64,000 nucleotides of DNA from Heterodera schachtii (Eukaryota; Nematoda; Chromadorea; Rhabditida; Heteroderidae): positions 2,083,660 to 2,147,659 of the forward strand of contig SIJG01000010.1 in NCBI GenBank assembly GCA_023374025.1. Reading direction: 5' to 3'. The first letter of the stretch is position 1. The number at the start of each line of letters is the position of its first letter. The notes below the pieces were generated by a model. It did no database searches. It was not told the DNA's origin and saw only the letters and a program-made list of their open reading frames with translations. The translations under genes were made by a program, and so were the position numbers. Shown here piece after piece: positions 25,678-37,538 of this stretch.

Positions 25678-25858
25678 GCATTTTTTCCTTTATTCAGAAA
25701 ATTATTTTCATTTTTAGTAACAAAGTTATTTATTTGAATTTTTATATGTAGTGAAATGCTATCATACAAATGTCTATATTTATCACGGTTTATTTTTTGT
25801 AGTTTATAAAGTCTGGCTTTTTCCTTAATTGACAGTTTAAGACTCAATGGGTAGTTAG

Positions 25859-26022
25859 TTAAAATAATAATGAAATTTAAATAGTTCAATCATTGGTACT
25901 TTTGTAACTTCGTCCTAGCACCATTAGTATTTCCTTGGACCAAAAAATCCAAAAATTTTATAAATAATAATTTCATTTAAATAAAATAAAATAAAACAAA
26001 ATTTTAAAACCTAATTTATTTA
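25859..26022. repeat. 164-bp direct repeat, right copy
   Basis: Partner of 22854-23017. The flanking base on each side differs between the copies, which sets the length at 164. Confidence 0.85.
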
Positions 26023-26059
26023 AAATTAACATTTTCCATTTCATGTTGCAAATACTTTT

Positions 26060-26200
26060 TGTTACTTTCGACTCTCATTTCGACAACCTGTGAAATGGGC
26101 GGGGGACAGAAATTATGACAGACAAATAAATCCGGAAAAAGCATTCATCCGATCCTCCGCCGTCGCTCACAACACCTGCTTCATCAAATGAAATGGACAT
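26060..26200 (-). pseudogene. relic of a 14-3-3 gene exon 1/intron 1/exon 2 junction
   Basis: On the minus strand, GATGAAGCAG then a gtgt.. intron with GGATCGGATGAATGCTTTTT, then an acceptor and GTTGTCGAAATGAGAGTCGA. The functional 14-3-3 gene has GATGAAGCAG, an intron with GGATCGGATGGATGCTTTTT, and GTGGCCGGAATGAGCGTCCA at 29380-29475. Similarity covers exon end, intron and exon start in order. The reading frame after the acceptor soon decays. It lies in the upstream region of lipid-binding protein copy 2. Confidence 0.6.
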
Positions 26201-26542
26201 TGTCAATTCACATGGAAAAGCATTGCCAATCCCGCAAAATCCGTTGCCGAACAAAGCCATGGCATTAAGAGCATTTTGATCATTTTGTAAATGCATTTCT
26301 GACCGTTTTCTGTTTTTTTTTTCACCTACTTCGATCACAATGTGCTCACTTTCCTTCGTCGTTTTCACCGTTTTTTCTCCGTTTGTACAACGAAATTGTT
26401 CATTACCACTGAGAACATTCGCATTTCGGAGTTTGTTGTGCTCAACATTTGCCAATGTTCAAGGCCACCATTCGTCTGATGTGTTTGAAAACCATCGCTT
26501 TTCATCGTTTGTGCCAATTGCACCGACATTTCTCTCTTGAAC

Positions 26543-27224
26543 ATGTCTGAGAAATTTGTCGGCAAATGGAGTTTGGAGTCGTCGGAGAACTTTGACGACT
26601 TCATGAAGGAGGTGTGCTGACTGGCTTCCGGGATTTTCCCCAAAAATTTCGTCACATTCATTTCCCACACTTTTTCTTTTTCACAGGTCGGCGTCAACTT
26701 TCTCACCCGCAAGGCCGCCGGCTGTGTCAAACCGGTGCTGGAATTCGAGGTGTCCAACGCCGGCGAGCACTGGAAGATGACGTCCACGTCGACGTTCACC
26801 ACCTGGAACTGCGAGTTCGACCTGAACAAGGAGTTCGAGGTGAAGACGGCCGACGGACGCACGGTGAAGGTGTGTGGTGGTGGTGGTGATTGTTGAGACG
26901 GTTGGCTAAACATTCTTTGTCCCTTTTTCAGACCATCTTCGCCTACGAAAACGGCAAGCTGACCGAGAAGCAGTCCAAGCTCAAGGTGGGTGTGGCGGTG
27001 GTGTGCACAATTTGGCTTGCAAATCTTCGTCTTCAATTTCACACCCTTTTCAGGACGACGAGAAGGACAGCTACTACGAGCGCTACATCGATGAGAGTGG
27101 CAAACTCGTCATCGTACGTGATGAACTCGGGGGGATCCCATTTTTCCATTGATAATTTCGTCTCTTACAGACGATGGAAGCCGGCTCGGTGAAGGCCAAG
27201 CGCGTGTACACGAAGGCGGCCTGA
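26543..27224 (+). CDS. fatty-acid/lipid-binding protein (FABP family), copy 2
   Basis: Five exons (26543-26611, 26687-26869, 26932-26985, 27054-27113, 27171-27224), 139 aa. Same domain order and phases as copy 1, with the N-terminal FABP signature, KTADGR and C-terminal KRVY. It has two extra residues in exon 2 and one at the C-terminus. Introns are 57-75 bp, much shorter than in copy 1. Exons are GC-rich with codons ending mainly in C or G, suggesting strong expression, whereas copy 1 is less biased. The pair is a tandem duplication now separated by about 4.4 kb, most of it transposons. Cytosolic lipid carrier by family. Confidence 0.95.
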
Positions 27225-27347
27225 GAAGTGAAGAAGATGGACGCCGATCTCCGAAGACGACGGACGCTTCTGACCCGATTTCGTCATTCTTGAGGCCATT
27301 TGATCCGCAATTCTTAATTTCCATCTTCTAATTTATTTAATGCGATC

Positions 27348-27353
27348 AATAAA
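27348..27353 (+). terminator. polyadenylation signal AATAAA
   Basis: AATAAA 124 bp after the stop of lipid-binding protein copy 2, followed by a T-rich stretch. Confidence 0.6.
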
Positions 27354-27666
27354 AGGGTTCTCTCTGTTTTTGTCTCATCCGTTTGGGAAGAAGGGCGGGA
27401 CGGTATGTTGTGTGCTTGTTTTTCTGAATTTCATTTCGGTCTTGAGTTACAGAATTTTGACTTTGTAGGCATTTTATGCCTCCCCCACTCTGTTCCCGGG
27501 ATGTTCAGAGAAGAGAAAAATGGCGGGATTTGGGTCGGGACAGCAAAATTCTTGGCTCTACTGCAGTTTACGCGTCCAATCAATGACTATCCTCAGTTTC
27601 TTAGGCTATAACTTTTTTCGTACTTGGTCAATGCCTACATTCTTGGTTTCAAACCAAAGCTTATAG

Positions 27667-28312
27667 AAGTTTTAGGCTCTTGTGCAGTTTAGGCCCCATA
27701 AAATTTTTTTTTTGTCTTTCCTTATAAAAATACCGATTTAGGGGTTTTGGTGGTCGCTGATCACGAATCCGGCACCCATTTCGACCGATTCCGTACCCCG
27801 GACCCAAATTCGAACAAAATCTCGAAAATTCATTTTTCACCAAAATTCACATTTATTCCCAAATCGATTCAAATGCACGAAATAGCCATCCGTTGATGTC
27901 GCTCGCCTCTCCAATTCAAAATCTGCTGGCCTTTGCCCATTGCGTCTGCTTTTTTGAACGCCTTTTGTGATGGATGAGCTCAAGAACTTCACAATGTTGA
28001 ATTTGCATCAAAAATTGGCATTGGAATTATAATTCTGTATTTTTTAACTTTTGGTCCCAAGTATGTGTTTTGTATCCATGTGAACGAGTCCAATGAAATG
28101 AGTCGCTATTTCGTGCATTTGAATCGATTTGGGAATAAATGTGAATTTTGGTGAAAAATGAATTTTCGAGATTTTGTTCGAATTTGGGTCCGGAGTCGGT
28201 CGAAATGGGTGCCGGATTCGTGATCAGCGACCACCAAAACCCCTAAATCGGTATTTTTATAAGGAAATACAAAAAAAAAATTTACCTAAACTGCACAAGA
28301 GCCAAGTTTTAA
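27667..28312. repeat. long palindrome, arms about 210-220 bp
   Basis: Arms 27667-27886 and 28105-28312 are strong inverted copies sharing CTCTTGTGCAGTTTAGG, GATTTAGGGGTTTTGGTGGT and AAATCGATTCAAATGCACGA. The 218-bp spacer is unique. The sequence just before the left arm (27590-27660, with TCAATGCCTACATTCTTGGT) recurs at 60870-60945. It lies between the tail-to-tail lipid-binding and 14-3-3 genes. Confidence 0.75.
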
Positions 28313-28587
28313 GATAACTAATTCTTGGTTAAAGGCAATTTACGTCTTGGTTTTTGGGTCCAGATGGATACCGGAAATCACAATTTAGCGTTTGAAAATT
28401 ATGTACCAACACATTTATACAGCCTATACAATGCAATACAACAATATGTACAATACAATACAGCAATATATACATATACACAACACCACGACAGATATAA
28501 TACATGTGTACAATTGAGTCAATCCATCGGAATTTAATCACCCATATCAATTGCGCGATTCATCTCCATTCATCAGCAGAGCGTCGT

Positions 28588-29554
28588 CTATTTTGCACCA
28601 CTTTTGCGCTGGTTCCACTCCGCCAGATTGTCTTGCAGCTTCTCAATGATTGCGAGTGCCTCCATCAGCATTTCGTTGCCGCTCGAGTCCGTCAATATAA
28701 CCGCATTTGCGTCGTCGTAAGCCTGCGCAAAAAATGAAATGAAAAATGAACAGCCACTCTAAAAAATGAAATCCCTCCAATCACCTTTTGTGCGATTCGG
28801 CGAGCCTCCTCTGTCGATTTCAGTAATTCCTCGTAGAAAACGGAAAAGTTCAGCGCCACACCAAGACGGATGGGATGCGATGGTCGAAGTTTTTCCTGAG
28901 CAATGCTGTACGCCTCCTGGTACGCCTTCTGTGCCTTGCGGAGATCTGAAAATTGGAAGGGGTGAGGGGAATTTTTTTAGTCTTTGCATTTCCGATCGCC
29001 GATTTACCCTCAGTTTCAGTCGGTTTGATCTCGGCCAAGTAGCGGTGGAAGTCGCCCTTCATTCTCATGTAGAACACTTTGGCCTCCGGGTCAGCAGACT
29101 TTGGGATGAGCTGGTTGTCCAACAGAGTCTGAAAAATTTCAAAAAAATTTTTTTTGGGATTCGGAAAACACGGACGGACTGACCAAAATTTCACGGCCCT
29201 TTTCCTCCGCCTCGCTCTCCACCTTCTTCTGCAGCTCCTTGACAACTTGCTTCTGCTTGTCCGTGATGGTCGACTTTTTCAGATGGGACTCGATGACACG
29301 CCACGCGGAACGACGAGTACTGATCGCCCTTCGGTACGCAACGGCCAGCAAGGTGCGCTCTTCTTCGGTGAGTTGGACGCTCATTCCGGCCACCTGAAAT
29401 GTGGGGAGGGAAATTATCAGGGAAATCCGGAAAAAGCATCCATCCGATCCAGCGCCGCTCACACCTGCTTCATCTCCTTGGCCATTTCGTCGTAGCGTTC
29501 GCTTTGTTCCGCCAGCTTGGCCCGTTGGATGTGGTCCTCGCGCTGTTCTGCCAT
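28588..29554 (-). CDS. 14-3-3 family phosphoserine-binding adaptor, divergent
   Basis: Five exons on the minus strand: 29554-29465, 29393-29184, 29128-29008, 28945-28785, 28722-28588; 238 aa in frame. Family core is clear: [52 protein letters not shown], and DNLAEW near the end. The phosphopeptide-pocket residues corresponding to zeta R56, R127, Y128 and N173 are present, but K49 appears to be Arg. The C-terminal loop and tail differ from the common nematode proteins. 14-3-3 proteins form dimers that bind phosphorylated clients in cytosol and nucleus. It faces the LYAR gene head to head, so a shared promoter in 29555-30268 is possible. Confidence 0.93.
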
Positions 29555-30268
29555 TTAGAAGGATGGGTTATGATGAATATTAAGGAAGGGCTGGGCTTAA
29601 TTTTTGCTGAACAAATATGGCATACTTATGACGAAAAATGAAAAAACAATAAAAATTAATTAAATTTGTGTGTCGTCTTTTCATCGAAAAACTGAACTCC
29701 AGAAACTTTTTTTTTAAATGTAGGGAAAGAAATCCAGAAATTTGAGTGCTCAATTACAGAAAAACAGTCAGTGAAATTCATCCGAATTCGGATTCAGAAG
29801 TTCAAACACTTTTAGAGCAACAAAGGACAAACAGAAAAGGTGACAATTTTTGATTTAGAAATTAAATTAGCAAATAAAACAAGTGATGAAGGCCATGAAA
29901 AAAAAAAAGCAAAAGAAATAATAAAGTGGAATGGGCCAATTCGACTCCTTAAATAAGGATTTTTTAAAGAAATATGCAAATTTATCTTGCAATTTCTATT
30001 TTTGGCGTTTTGTCTTATAGAATTTAAAATTACGAAAGGCGGAAGGATTATTTTTCAATTTGATACTTTTGCAAAAGTTTTGCCTAATTTTCCGATTTCA
30101 CATACATATTTGTTTAACCCATTTTCCTTCACAAAACCTTTAAGTTTGAAAATTTTACTTATCTAAATTTATCCAAATAAATGTCATAAAATGTGCCACT
30201 TTCATGGGCCTACATAATTCATTTTTTAAGAAATACTTGAAAAATTTCCCCTTTTTTTTCCACCGAAA

Positions 30269-32599
30269 ATGGTGTTTTTCATCTGCGACCAATGCGGCGA
30301 GACCATGAAGAAGAAGCAGGTGCTGCAGCACATCCACCGGTGCCGAAACGCGCACTATTCGTGCATGGACTGCCAAGTGGTGTTCGACAAAAACAGTTAC
30401 CAAGGGCACACCAAATGCATCACGGAGGACCAAAAGTACGGAGGTGCGAGACATGTGCCAAAAGTGAACAAGGTTAACTGGAAAAGCACACACAGCCTCG
30501 TGTAAAATTAGGCGTTAGAATTTTCGAAAAAAAATGGAGCGAAAATTTCCGTTTTTATTTTTTTTTGCTAGGCTCTCAATTTACGTTGGTACCTTAACTA
30601 AATAAAAAAGGACCCACTCTTATAATTTGGAATCAGGTCCACGAAATTGGATGACGGCACTTTTAGGGACCCAAATTTAGTTTTTAGATCATTGTGATTA
30701 TATCAAAAAAAAATTCCAAGACAAAAGGTTCATACTAAATCCATTTCTTGGCTCTTCGCCAAAATGACTAATTTTTCAAGATTTTATGGTTAATTTACAA
30801 AAAATCTGGAAATGTCATTGCCAATCATACATGAAAAGGGGGGGGGGTCGACCCCCCCCCCCCCCTCCTTCGCCCGCAAAGTGCCCCAAAATGGGGGACC
30901 CCTTCGCATCGAGGGGGGGCCGGTGTAAAAGAGGTGGGGGGGGGGGGTCGCCGGCGAAGGGGAAAAGAGGAAAATTTCTGAAAAATTGGCTATTTTCTTA
31001 ACAAAATTCATTAAAATTCTGAAAATTTTTCCCGGCGGCGCCTACCGGCACCGCCGCCCCCCAAAAATCCTATTTTTTCTTAAAAAATTAGCCCAAAATC
31101 TCAAAATTTGGTCATTTTTTTAGACAAAATCAGCTAATAAATAGCATTAAAATTACAACGCAAAAAAAAAAAAAAAAACGTTTTTTATAAACAAAAAAAG
31201 TCGTCCACTTGCTAAAAAATCGCAAAATTTGGCAGTTTTTGGTGAAAATCTGTTAACAAATTGCACTCAAATTTTCAAAAATTTTCCCCGGCGGCGCCTA
31301 CCTGCACCGCCGGCCCCCTTTTCGCGAAATTTGCTTGAAAAAAGCCCGCCGCAAAAAAAACTGCTTTGGAAAAAAAAAAAAGGTCGTCAAATTACATGGC
31401 TGGACCCCTTCGCAAAAATTTCGGTTGACCCCCCCCCCCCCCCTTTTCATGTATGTTGCCAATCAACAGTAACTGAGAATTGCTCGAAAAAATTTTTTAC
31501 GGCGTCAAGTCACCAAAAATCTCTTTTTCAACACACCGTTCATTTCTGAATCCGTTTTTTTTTGGCTCTTTGACATAAAAGCTTTTTTTTTCCGTGCTAT
31601 TTTTAAAGTTTATCACAGTCGGAGAAAAAAATTTCATTTTTTGCCAGTTAACAGATTTTTCGGGCCCCCCATTTTTTTGGTCCCCAAATTTCCAACGCTT
31701 TCTCTTTTTTTGCAGGGTGAACAAAAGCAGGACGCCTGGGTGTCGCAAGTGCGTGCCGCCATCCGTCAGGTGGACGAGCCGCGGCTGAAGAATTTGTTGC
31801 GCTCCGTCCAATCCCACACAAACATACCGCGCAAGGAGGCCAAATTTGTCAACTTTTTGCAAAATTCGTTGCGCATTCGGGACCGCGCGCTGTGCGTGGA
31901 CGCGTGGAATGCCATCAAACTGGCGGCGGACGCGGCGGCGGCAAAAGCGAAACGGACGACGGCGGAAGACGACGCGGTTGTAACAACGGCGGCGGAAGAG
32001 AAGGAGACGGCGGAACACAACGGCGACGACGACGACGCGGACAAAAGCGCAACCGGACAAGCGGACAATGCATCGGCGACGACAGAAAACATGGAGGGAC
32101 AAGCGGAGGAGGAAAACATGGAGGATGAGGCAGCGAAAAGGTGTGTTTTTTATTGAAAATTTTGTCAATTTTATTGGACTGGACATTTCAAACCTGGACT
32201 TAGACCCGTAATTTTTTCAAATTTCATATGGAACTGGATTTCCTGAGCAAAAATCCAGGCCCAGGAAAAATTTAGGTGAAATTTAGAAGGATTTCCTAGA
32301 GACCGGACGGGACAGGGCCATGCCGAGATTTACCGGGATTTCCATCCCTGATTTTTTGGTAATAGTTGCGGTCAGGGACGTTCCCAGGATTTCGGTTTTG
32401 ATGGGATACGATCCCCGGGGGCGACAGCTTTTTTAAAAATTTTCGCGGAACAAGAGGGGGTTCCCCAAAAATTTGGGCACTATCATCAACCATTTTTTAA
32501 TTTACTCAAATTTTAAGGGCAAATAAAATGCATCAAGAACTGTCACAAGTTGCGCCAATGAAGCGGAAGAAAGGCACACACATCAAATTTGACGAATAA
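30269..32599 (+). CDS. LYAR-type C2HC zinc-finger nucleolar protein
   Basis: Three exons: 30269-30472, 31716-32140, 32518-32599; 236 aa. Exon 1 encodes the paired zinc finger: CDQCGETMKKKQVLQHIHRC and CMDCQVVF..NSYQGHTKCI, then EDQKYGG, as in the LYAR family. Exon 2 begins with the conserved helix after the finger (QDAWVSQV, PRKEAKFVNFLQNSL), then an Ala/acid-rich low-complexity region. Exon 3 is a short basic tail; its stop overlaps an AATAAA at 32595. I chose the AAG|gttaac donor for exon 1 because the earlier gtgcga donor would give a stop. Family role: nucleolar, ribosome biogenesis and cell growth. Intron 1 contains a 630-bp hAT element. Confidence 0.87.
30826..31455. mobile_element. hAT-type MITE with perfect 8-bp TSD in LYAR intron 1
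   Basis: Ends are CATACATGAAAAGGGG and its inverse CCCCTTTTCATGTATG, each followed inward by long G or C runs. TTGCCAAT flanks both sides (30818-30825 and 31456-31463). 630 bp, with C/G homopolymers and repeated GGCGGCGCCTAC..CACCGCC segments, no coding capacity. Confidence 0.85.
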
Positions 32600-32941
32600 A
32601 CAAAGTAAATTTTGATTCGAGACGATGGAAATTTTGCATTTTGTTGTTCTTTTTTTGTTGTATTGTAAATTAAATTAATATTTTATTCTGAACAATTTTT
32701 GGAACCCTAAAAATTGTTGACAAGTCAAAATATGCTACCTAATTGTCCGAAATTTAAAAAAAAATGCCTTTTTATCATTAGGGCTTGCAAATTTGAACAA
32801 AACCCGAAAAATTACCGGGTGGTGCTCAGTCGGCAAAAGTAGCCCCTTGAGTTGTGCGAAAATCCAAATCATCGTCAGTACCGAAAGGCTCTAATTTCCG
32901 TGTTAATGTTAACTTGCTCGTTTTCTTTCATCTCTCTCTCC

Positions 32942-33122
<181 letters not shown>

Positions 33123-36100
33123 CCCTCTCTCCCCTCTCTCTCTTTTTCCCATATCTCTCTTTCTCTCTCTTTTTCTCTTTCTATCTCTCCCTTTCTATTT
33201 TCCTCTCCCACTCTCTCTTCCCCCCCCCCCCCTCCCTCGCCAGGAAAAATTCAATTTTGGCGCAAAAGTCATCAAAAAAGGGGAGGGAAGGCCGAAGGGG
33301 GGGGGGGGGCGGGGAGTTGTGGAAAAGCCATTAGAAGCAGAAGGAAAAGCGGTGGGAGAACAGCAAGCAAGTCAAACAACAACACATCCACCCAAATAAA
33401 TTGCAAATGAAAATGATACGGACGGAACAAATTTGAGAACGGAGTGCCGTTCTCGCCAAGGCGTAGGACGGGGAGGGGCAAATGCCGTAGGGGGGGGGGG
33501 GGGATATGTACATCGGGAAAGGCTGGCACAAAAATAAAAACAAATTTTGCCTTAATTATCTTCTTCCCTCGGGGGGGGGGGGAGACGCGCAGTGCTCCCG
33601 AGAGAAAAATTGTTAATTTTCCATCATTTTATTGCAGTTTTTTAATCATTTATAAAATTGAAAGTTTAGAATTTGTTTTTACTCGTCAGAGCTGGCTGTT
33701 CGAGAGTCTTGAGACCTAAGATTTGTTGGGGTCTCGGTCTTGGGAATTCTTAGGCTAGGGTCGAGGAATTTCCCGACTTTTTTTTTGTGTTTCTTGGTCT
33801 CGAAACTTTTAATCATTTACCGGTCCAGACTCTCGTGCTCATTGTCAGTAATGACAAACATTTAGATAATTCTCGTAGGGCGGGTGCTCAGGAGTTTCGA
33901 AACAGCTCGGATTCGATGGGGTCTCGATCTCCATTCTGATCATGTCTGATCCTTGGTCTAAGTTTTCTAGTCAAAAAATACAAAAAATTTGTTGTTTTTT
34001 CGAATTCGGTCTCTATTCTCGGGTTAACTTCTCAGGCTGCTCAATTCGGGAATTTTTGACCAGCTTTTTTGAGCAATTTCTCGGTTTCTCTGTCCAGACT
34101 CTCTTGGGCTAGCAGTTTCTCTGTCTGTCTGTGTTCTCCGCCTCAGAAAACTTCAAATCTCCAGCAGCTCTGCCAATTCCAATTTGATTTTTTTTTCCGT
34201 CTCGGTTGTTGCTCAGAAAGTGTGGGGATAAAGCCATAGCTTGGCAAATCCCGGCCGTGTGGTCTTAGTCCTGGACGACAATTTGAATAATCTCGCCAAA
34301 ACTCGGACGTGCAAATACAATAATACACAAAGTACAGTATCTTTTACCCCCTCCTGTTGCGCCCGTTATACGGTAGTGAATGCGTAAATTCTTTTGGCAC
34401 ATCCGCGTGCCCCCAAAATTCATTTGATTGCCATGGCATGGCATGGCGAACGACGGCACATTCATTTATTTTTTTGCCCTTTTTTTGTCTCAAATTGACA
34501 GAAAATTTAATTTTTTTTCTTTTTTGGCACATTCTCATCATTTTCTCTAAATTCTTTTCATCTTGAGGAATTTTTTTTCTTTATTGAACAAATTGACTGA
34601 AAATTGTTGGGAAAATTTATCAAATTTAGGGCGGGCGGAGGGGCCCTTTTATTTCGCAAAATCCAATAAATTTTGCCTGTTTAAAGCGGGAGAAAAAAAA
34701 CGGACAAAAATCCCCTCGGGGCAAAAATTTATTTATTTATTTGCCCTCGGGGGCCAATTAAAAGTTGGGCGGGGGCGGCGGCTAATCAATTGAATTGCTT
34801 CACTCCACTTTTCTTCTCGGGAATGGTGGTTTGCCAATTTGTTTTCATTGCCAAACCTTCTCAAGTGGGCTGATGTCAGCTCCTCAAAGGCTGAGAAAAT
34901 TTTGAACATTTTGCCAAAAAAAGCGAAAAATTTAAATAAGCAATTAAATTATTTTTTTGTTTTCGGCAAATTCTTAAAATTCGTCCATTTTTTAAATTTA
35001 AATTTATGCTGCTGTTTTGCTCAAGTAAATAAATAAAAATTTAAGCGAATTAAAAAATTTTGGCACGGGGAAACTTGGCCACTGACACTAATTTAAAAAT
35101 TGAAAAACTAAAAAACCCTAATTGGCCCAAACTGTGCTAAATTTTATTTTATTTTAAAAGAAACATTAAACAATCGAGAAACATTTAATTTTTTTATTTA
35201 TTTAATTCTTACAGATGTTTAAATGCAAGTTAAATTTGTGCCAGGGGGTCCTATCCTTGTTTAGACCAGAATACCAGGTTTATGTGGCTCGGATATATCG
35301 AAACCCGTAAAAATTCTATTTAAAAACATAAAATTTTGAGTCTCCATCCAGCAAAATAAGTATGGTTAATTGGGTGGACAATTCTTGAAAAAAAAACTTG
35401 AGATCCCGAACTTGATTAAAAGTTACTTTCTTTTAAAAATAGACGATTACATTTTTACACACTTAAATATTTTTTAAAATATTTTTTTGATTTTTTAAAT
35501 TTTTTTTTTTTTTGATTTTTTAAATTATTTTTTTTTGATTTTTTAAATTATTATTTTTTATTTTTTAAATTATTATCGTGCCCAAATTTCTCACAATCAG
35601 TAATTTTTCTCGTCTCGCAAAAATCCCAGAAATTTTTTTTGTCTCTTCCGCCCCAATTTTATTGCCCCGCCGCCGCCGTCGCCGGAAGAATGGCTGGCGG
35701 ACGGTTCTTCTCTGCTGCTGCCTCATAATTCCCTTTGATGATGAAGATGATGATGATGGCACATTAAACACTTTTTGGCCGCCCCTCCGGCGGCGGCGAT
35801 TCCTTCGCCAATTTTTATTTATTTATTTATTTGGCACCACCGCCCCTTCGCCTACCGGCCGGCGATGCCGCCATGTATTGTGCCAGTTAAGGATGCTCGG
35901 GAGTCTCGGATCGAGAAAAGTCTTGGGTTTTTGGTTCTCGCGTCGAAAAATTCCCAGGTTTTTTGAGTATCTGTCTCGGATCGAGAAAAATCCCGTCCCA
36001 GCTTTTTTTGGTTTCGGCCTCGGGTTTCGGGACCAAGTCTCGGTCTCGAGAAATTTTCGGTCTCGAGCATCACTAATGCCAGCCTTATAACCAACACCAT

Positions 36101-37444
36101 ATGGGATGTCCAATTTCCGATACAAAATTTCCTATACCCAGTTTCATGTACTCAATTTTCGGGTGCCAAATTTTCCCAATTTCCCTGTGCCTAATTTTCC
36201 GGCACTCTCCCGCCCCTCCTAAAGCCAATAGTCACCCAACCCCCCAGGCCCTATCGGTCCGAATTTTCCAATGAACAAAACTTCCGGTACCCACTTTTCA
36301 GGTACTCAATGTCTCAAATTTTCCAAGTTTCCCGGACACAGCTATTTTCAAGTGCCCGTTTTTCAGGTGCCTAATTTTCTCCCCTCTCCCCGCCCCTAAA
36401 GCAATAGTCACCAAACCCCCAACTAGGCCCAATCGATCCGCACATTCACCGCCACAAAGTGTCGATGGATTTTGCTTGCTTTCTGTTGTCCCCCCTCCAC
36501 CCCACCGCCGGAGGGCGTGTGTGTGTGTGTGTGTGTGAACTCTTCTTTTTTAGTGGCAAAAAGCCGTCCCCCCCCGGGGGAGCGGCGGGCACCACCCGTC
36601 CCCGGAGGCCAAAATATTACTGCACCGCCGCCACACCGCCGCTACTTAAATATATATATTTTTTGAGCCGCCGCCATCGGTCGGTCCTCAAGAGTCTCGA
36701 CAGCACAGAGGACAGAGACCACACTATAGTCAGTCGGTGTGTCGGAATCGTCAACCGATGCTGCTGCTGCTGCTTCATCCTAAACCCCCAAACGGGGTCC
36801 CTCCCCGCTGGCTAAAGCAATGGGTGAATGTGCCCCATGGGAGGGAGCTTCTTCACACCCCCTCCCCTCCCCAATGCCCACACTTTGTTGTCCCCCCCCC
36901 CCCCCCCCCTCCCGGGGGGGAGGGGCGGTTTTGTCATTACCTATATTATTATTAGCCATAACAGCAAAGAGAGTGGTGGCACACAGACACACAGGTGCCG
37001 AATTTTGGGGACCCACTTTTGAAAAGCAGCAACAACAGTTGAAGAGCACAGATGAGAGAGATGTGCTGCTTCTCGTCGTCTCCCCCCTGGGGGATGTAAG
37101 CCATGTAGGAGAAGATGCAACTTCTGTCCCCTTTAAGGGGGGAAGACCGCATTCCGGTGGCACTAAAGAAACCATTTCTTCTCCCCGCCCCTCGAAGAAG
37201 CCACCTTACCTTCTCCCCCGCCCCCACATCCTTGAGGGGATAAGGGGAAAAGAAGCCACTTTTCTCCACTCCGGTCCCCCCGGGGGTGAGGGAGGGGGGA
37301 AAGAAGCTATCCTCTGCTAAAGAGAGAGAGAGAGAAAAAGCCACATCACACATCGCCACACCCTTTTCAAAGTGACACAATGGGTTCCTAAACTAAGGCT
37401 CATGGAGAGGGGGGGTACTGATATGCTATTGTTATAAATATGAC

Positions 37445-37538
37445 CAGGGATGGCACGTAATTCCGATTTCCGACCTTTTGAACGTCAGAATTGCAATTTC
37501 AGAAAATTTTTGGGGCCTGCCTCGGAATGCCATCCCTG
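37445..37538. mobile_element. 94-bp hAT-like mini-element
   Basis: Starts CAGGGATGGCA and ends GCCATCCCTG, with internal TTCCGA and CCTCGGAATG. Same sequence family as 4843-4908 and 60631-60691. Flanks do not show a clean duplication. Confidence 0.55.

Larger units (their letters stand above)
23018..25858 (-). mobile_element. 5'-truncated non-LTR retrotransposon (LINE)
   Basis: The minus strand holds a reverse transcriptase gene; the 3' end near 23018 has a short ATAAATAAAT tail. The 5' end is cut at about 25858 inside the linker before the reverse transcriptase, so the endonuclease is missing. A DNA element (24842-25677) interrupts it. The flanking 164-bp direct repeats define its limits. 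Clade looks like the CR1/Jockey group from the C-terminal layout, but this is a judgement by eye. Confidence 0.85.

Noticed and set aside
25494..25889. 131-codon minus-strand frame as a separate gene
   Set aside because: It is the LINE linker region fused to the end array of the inserted DNA element and the flanking 164-bp repeat.
26365..27042. 225-codon open frame on the minus strand
   Set aside because: It is antisense to exons and introns of lipid-binding gene copy 2, whose five-exon model has clear family support.
36459..37380. Several overlapping open frames of 110-166 codons on both strands
   Set aside because: Composition is G/C homopolymer-driven and no splice structure or family pattern was found.
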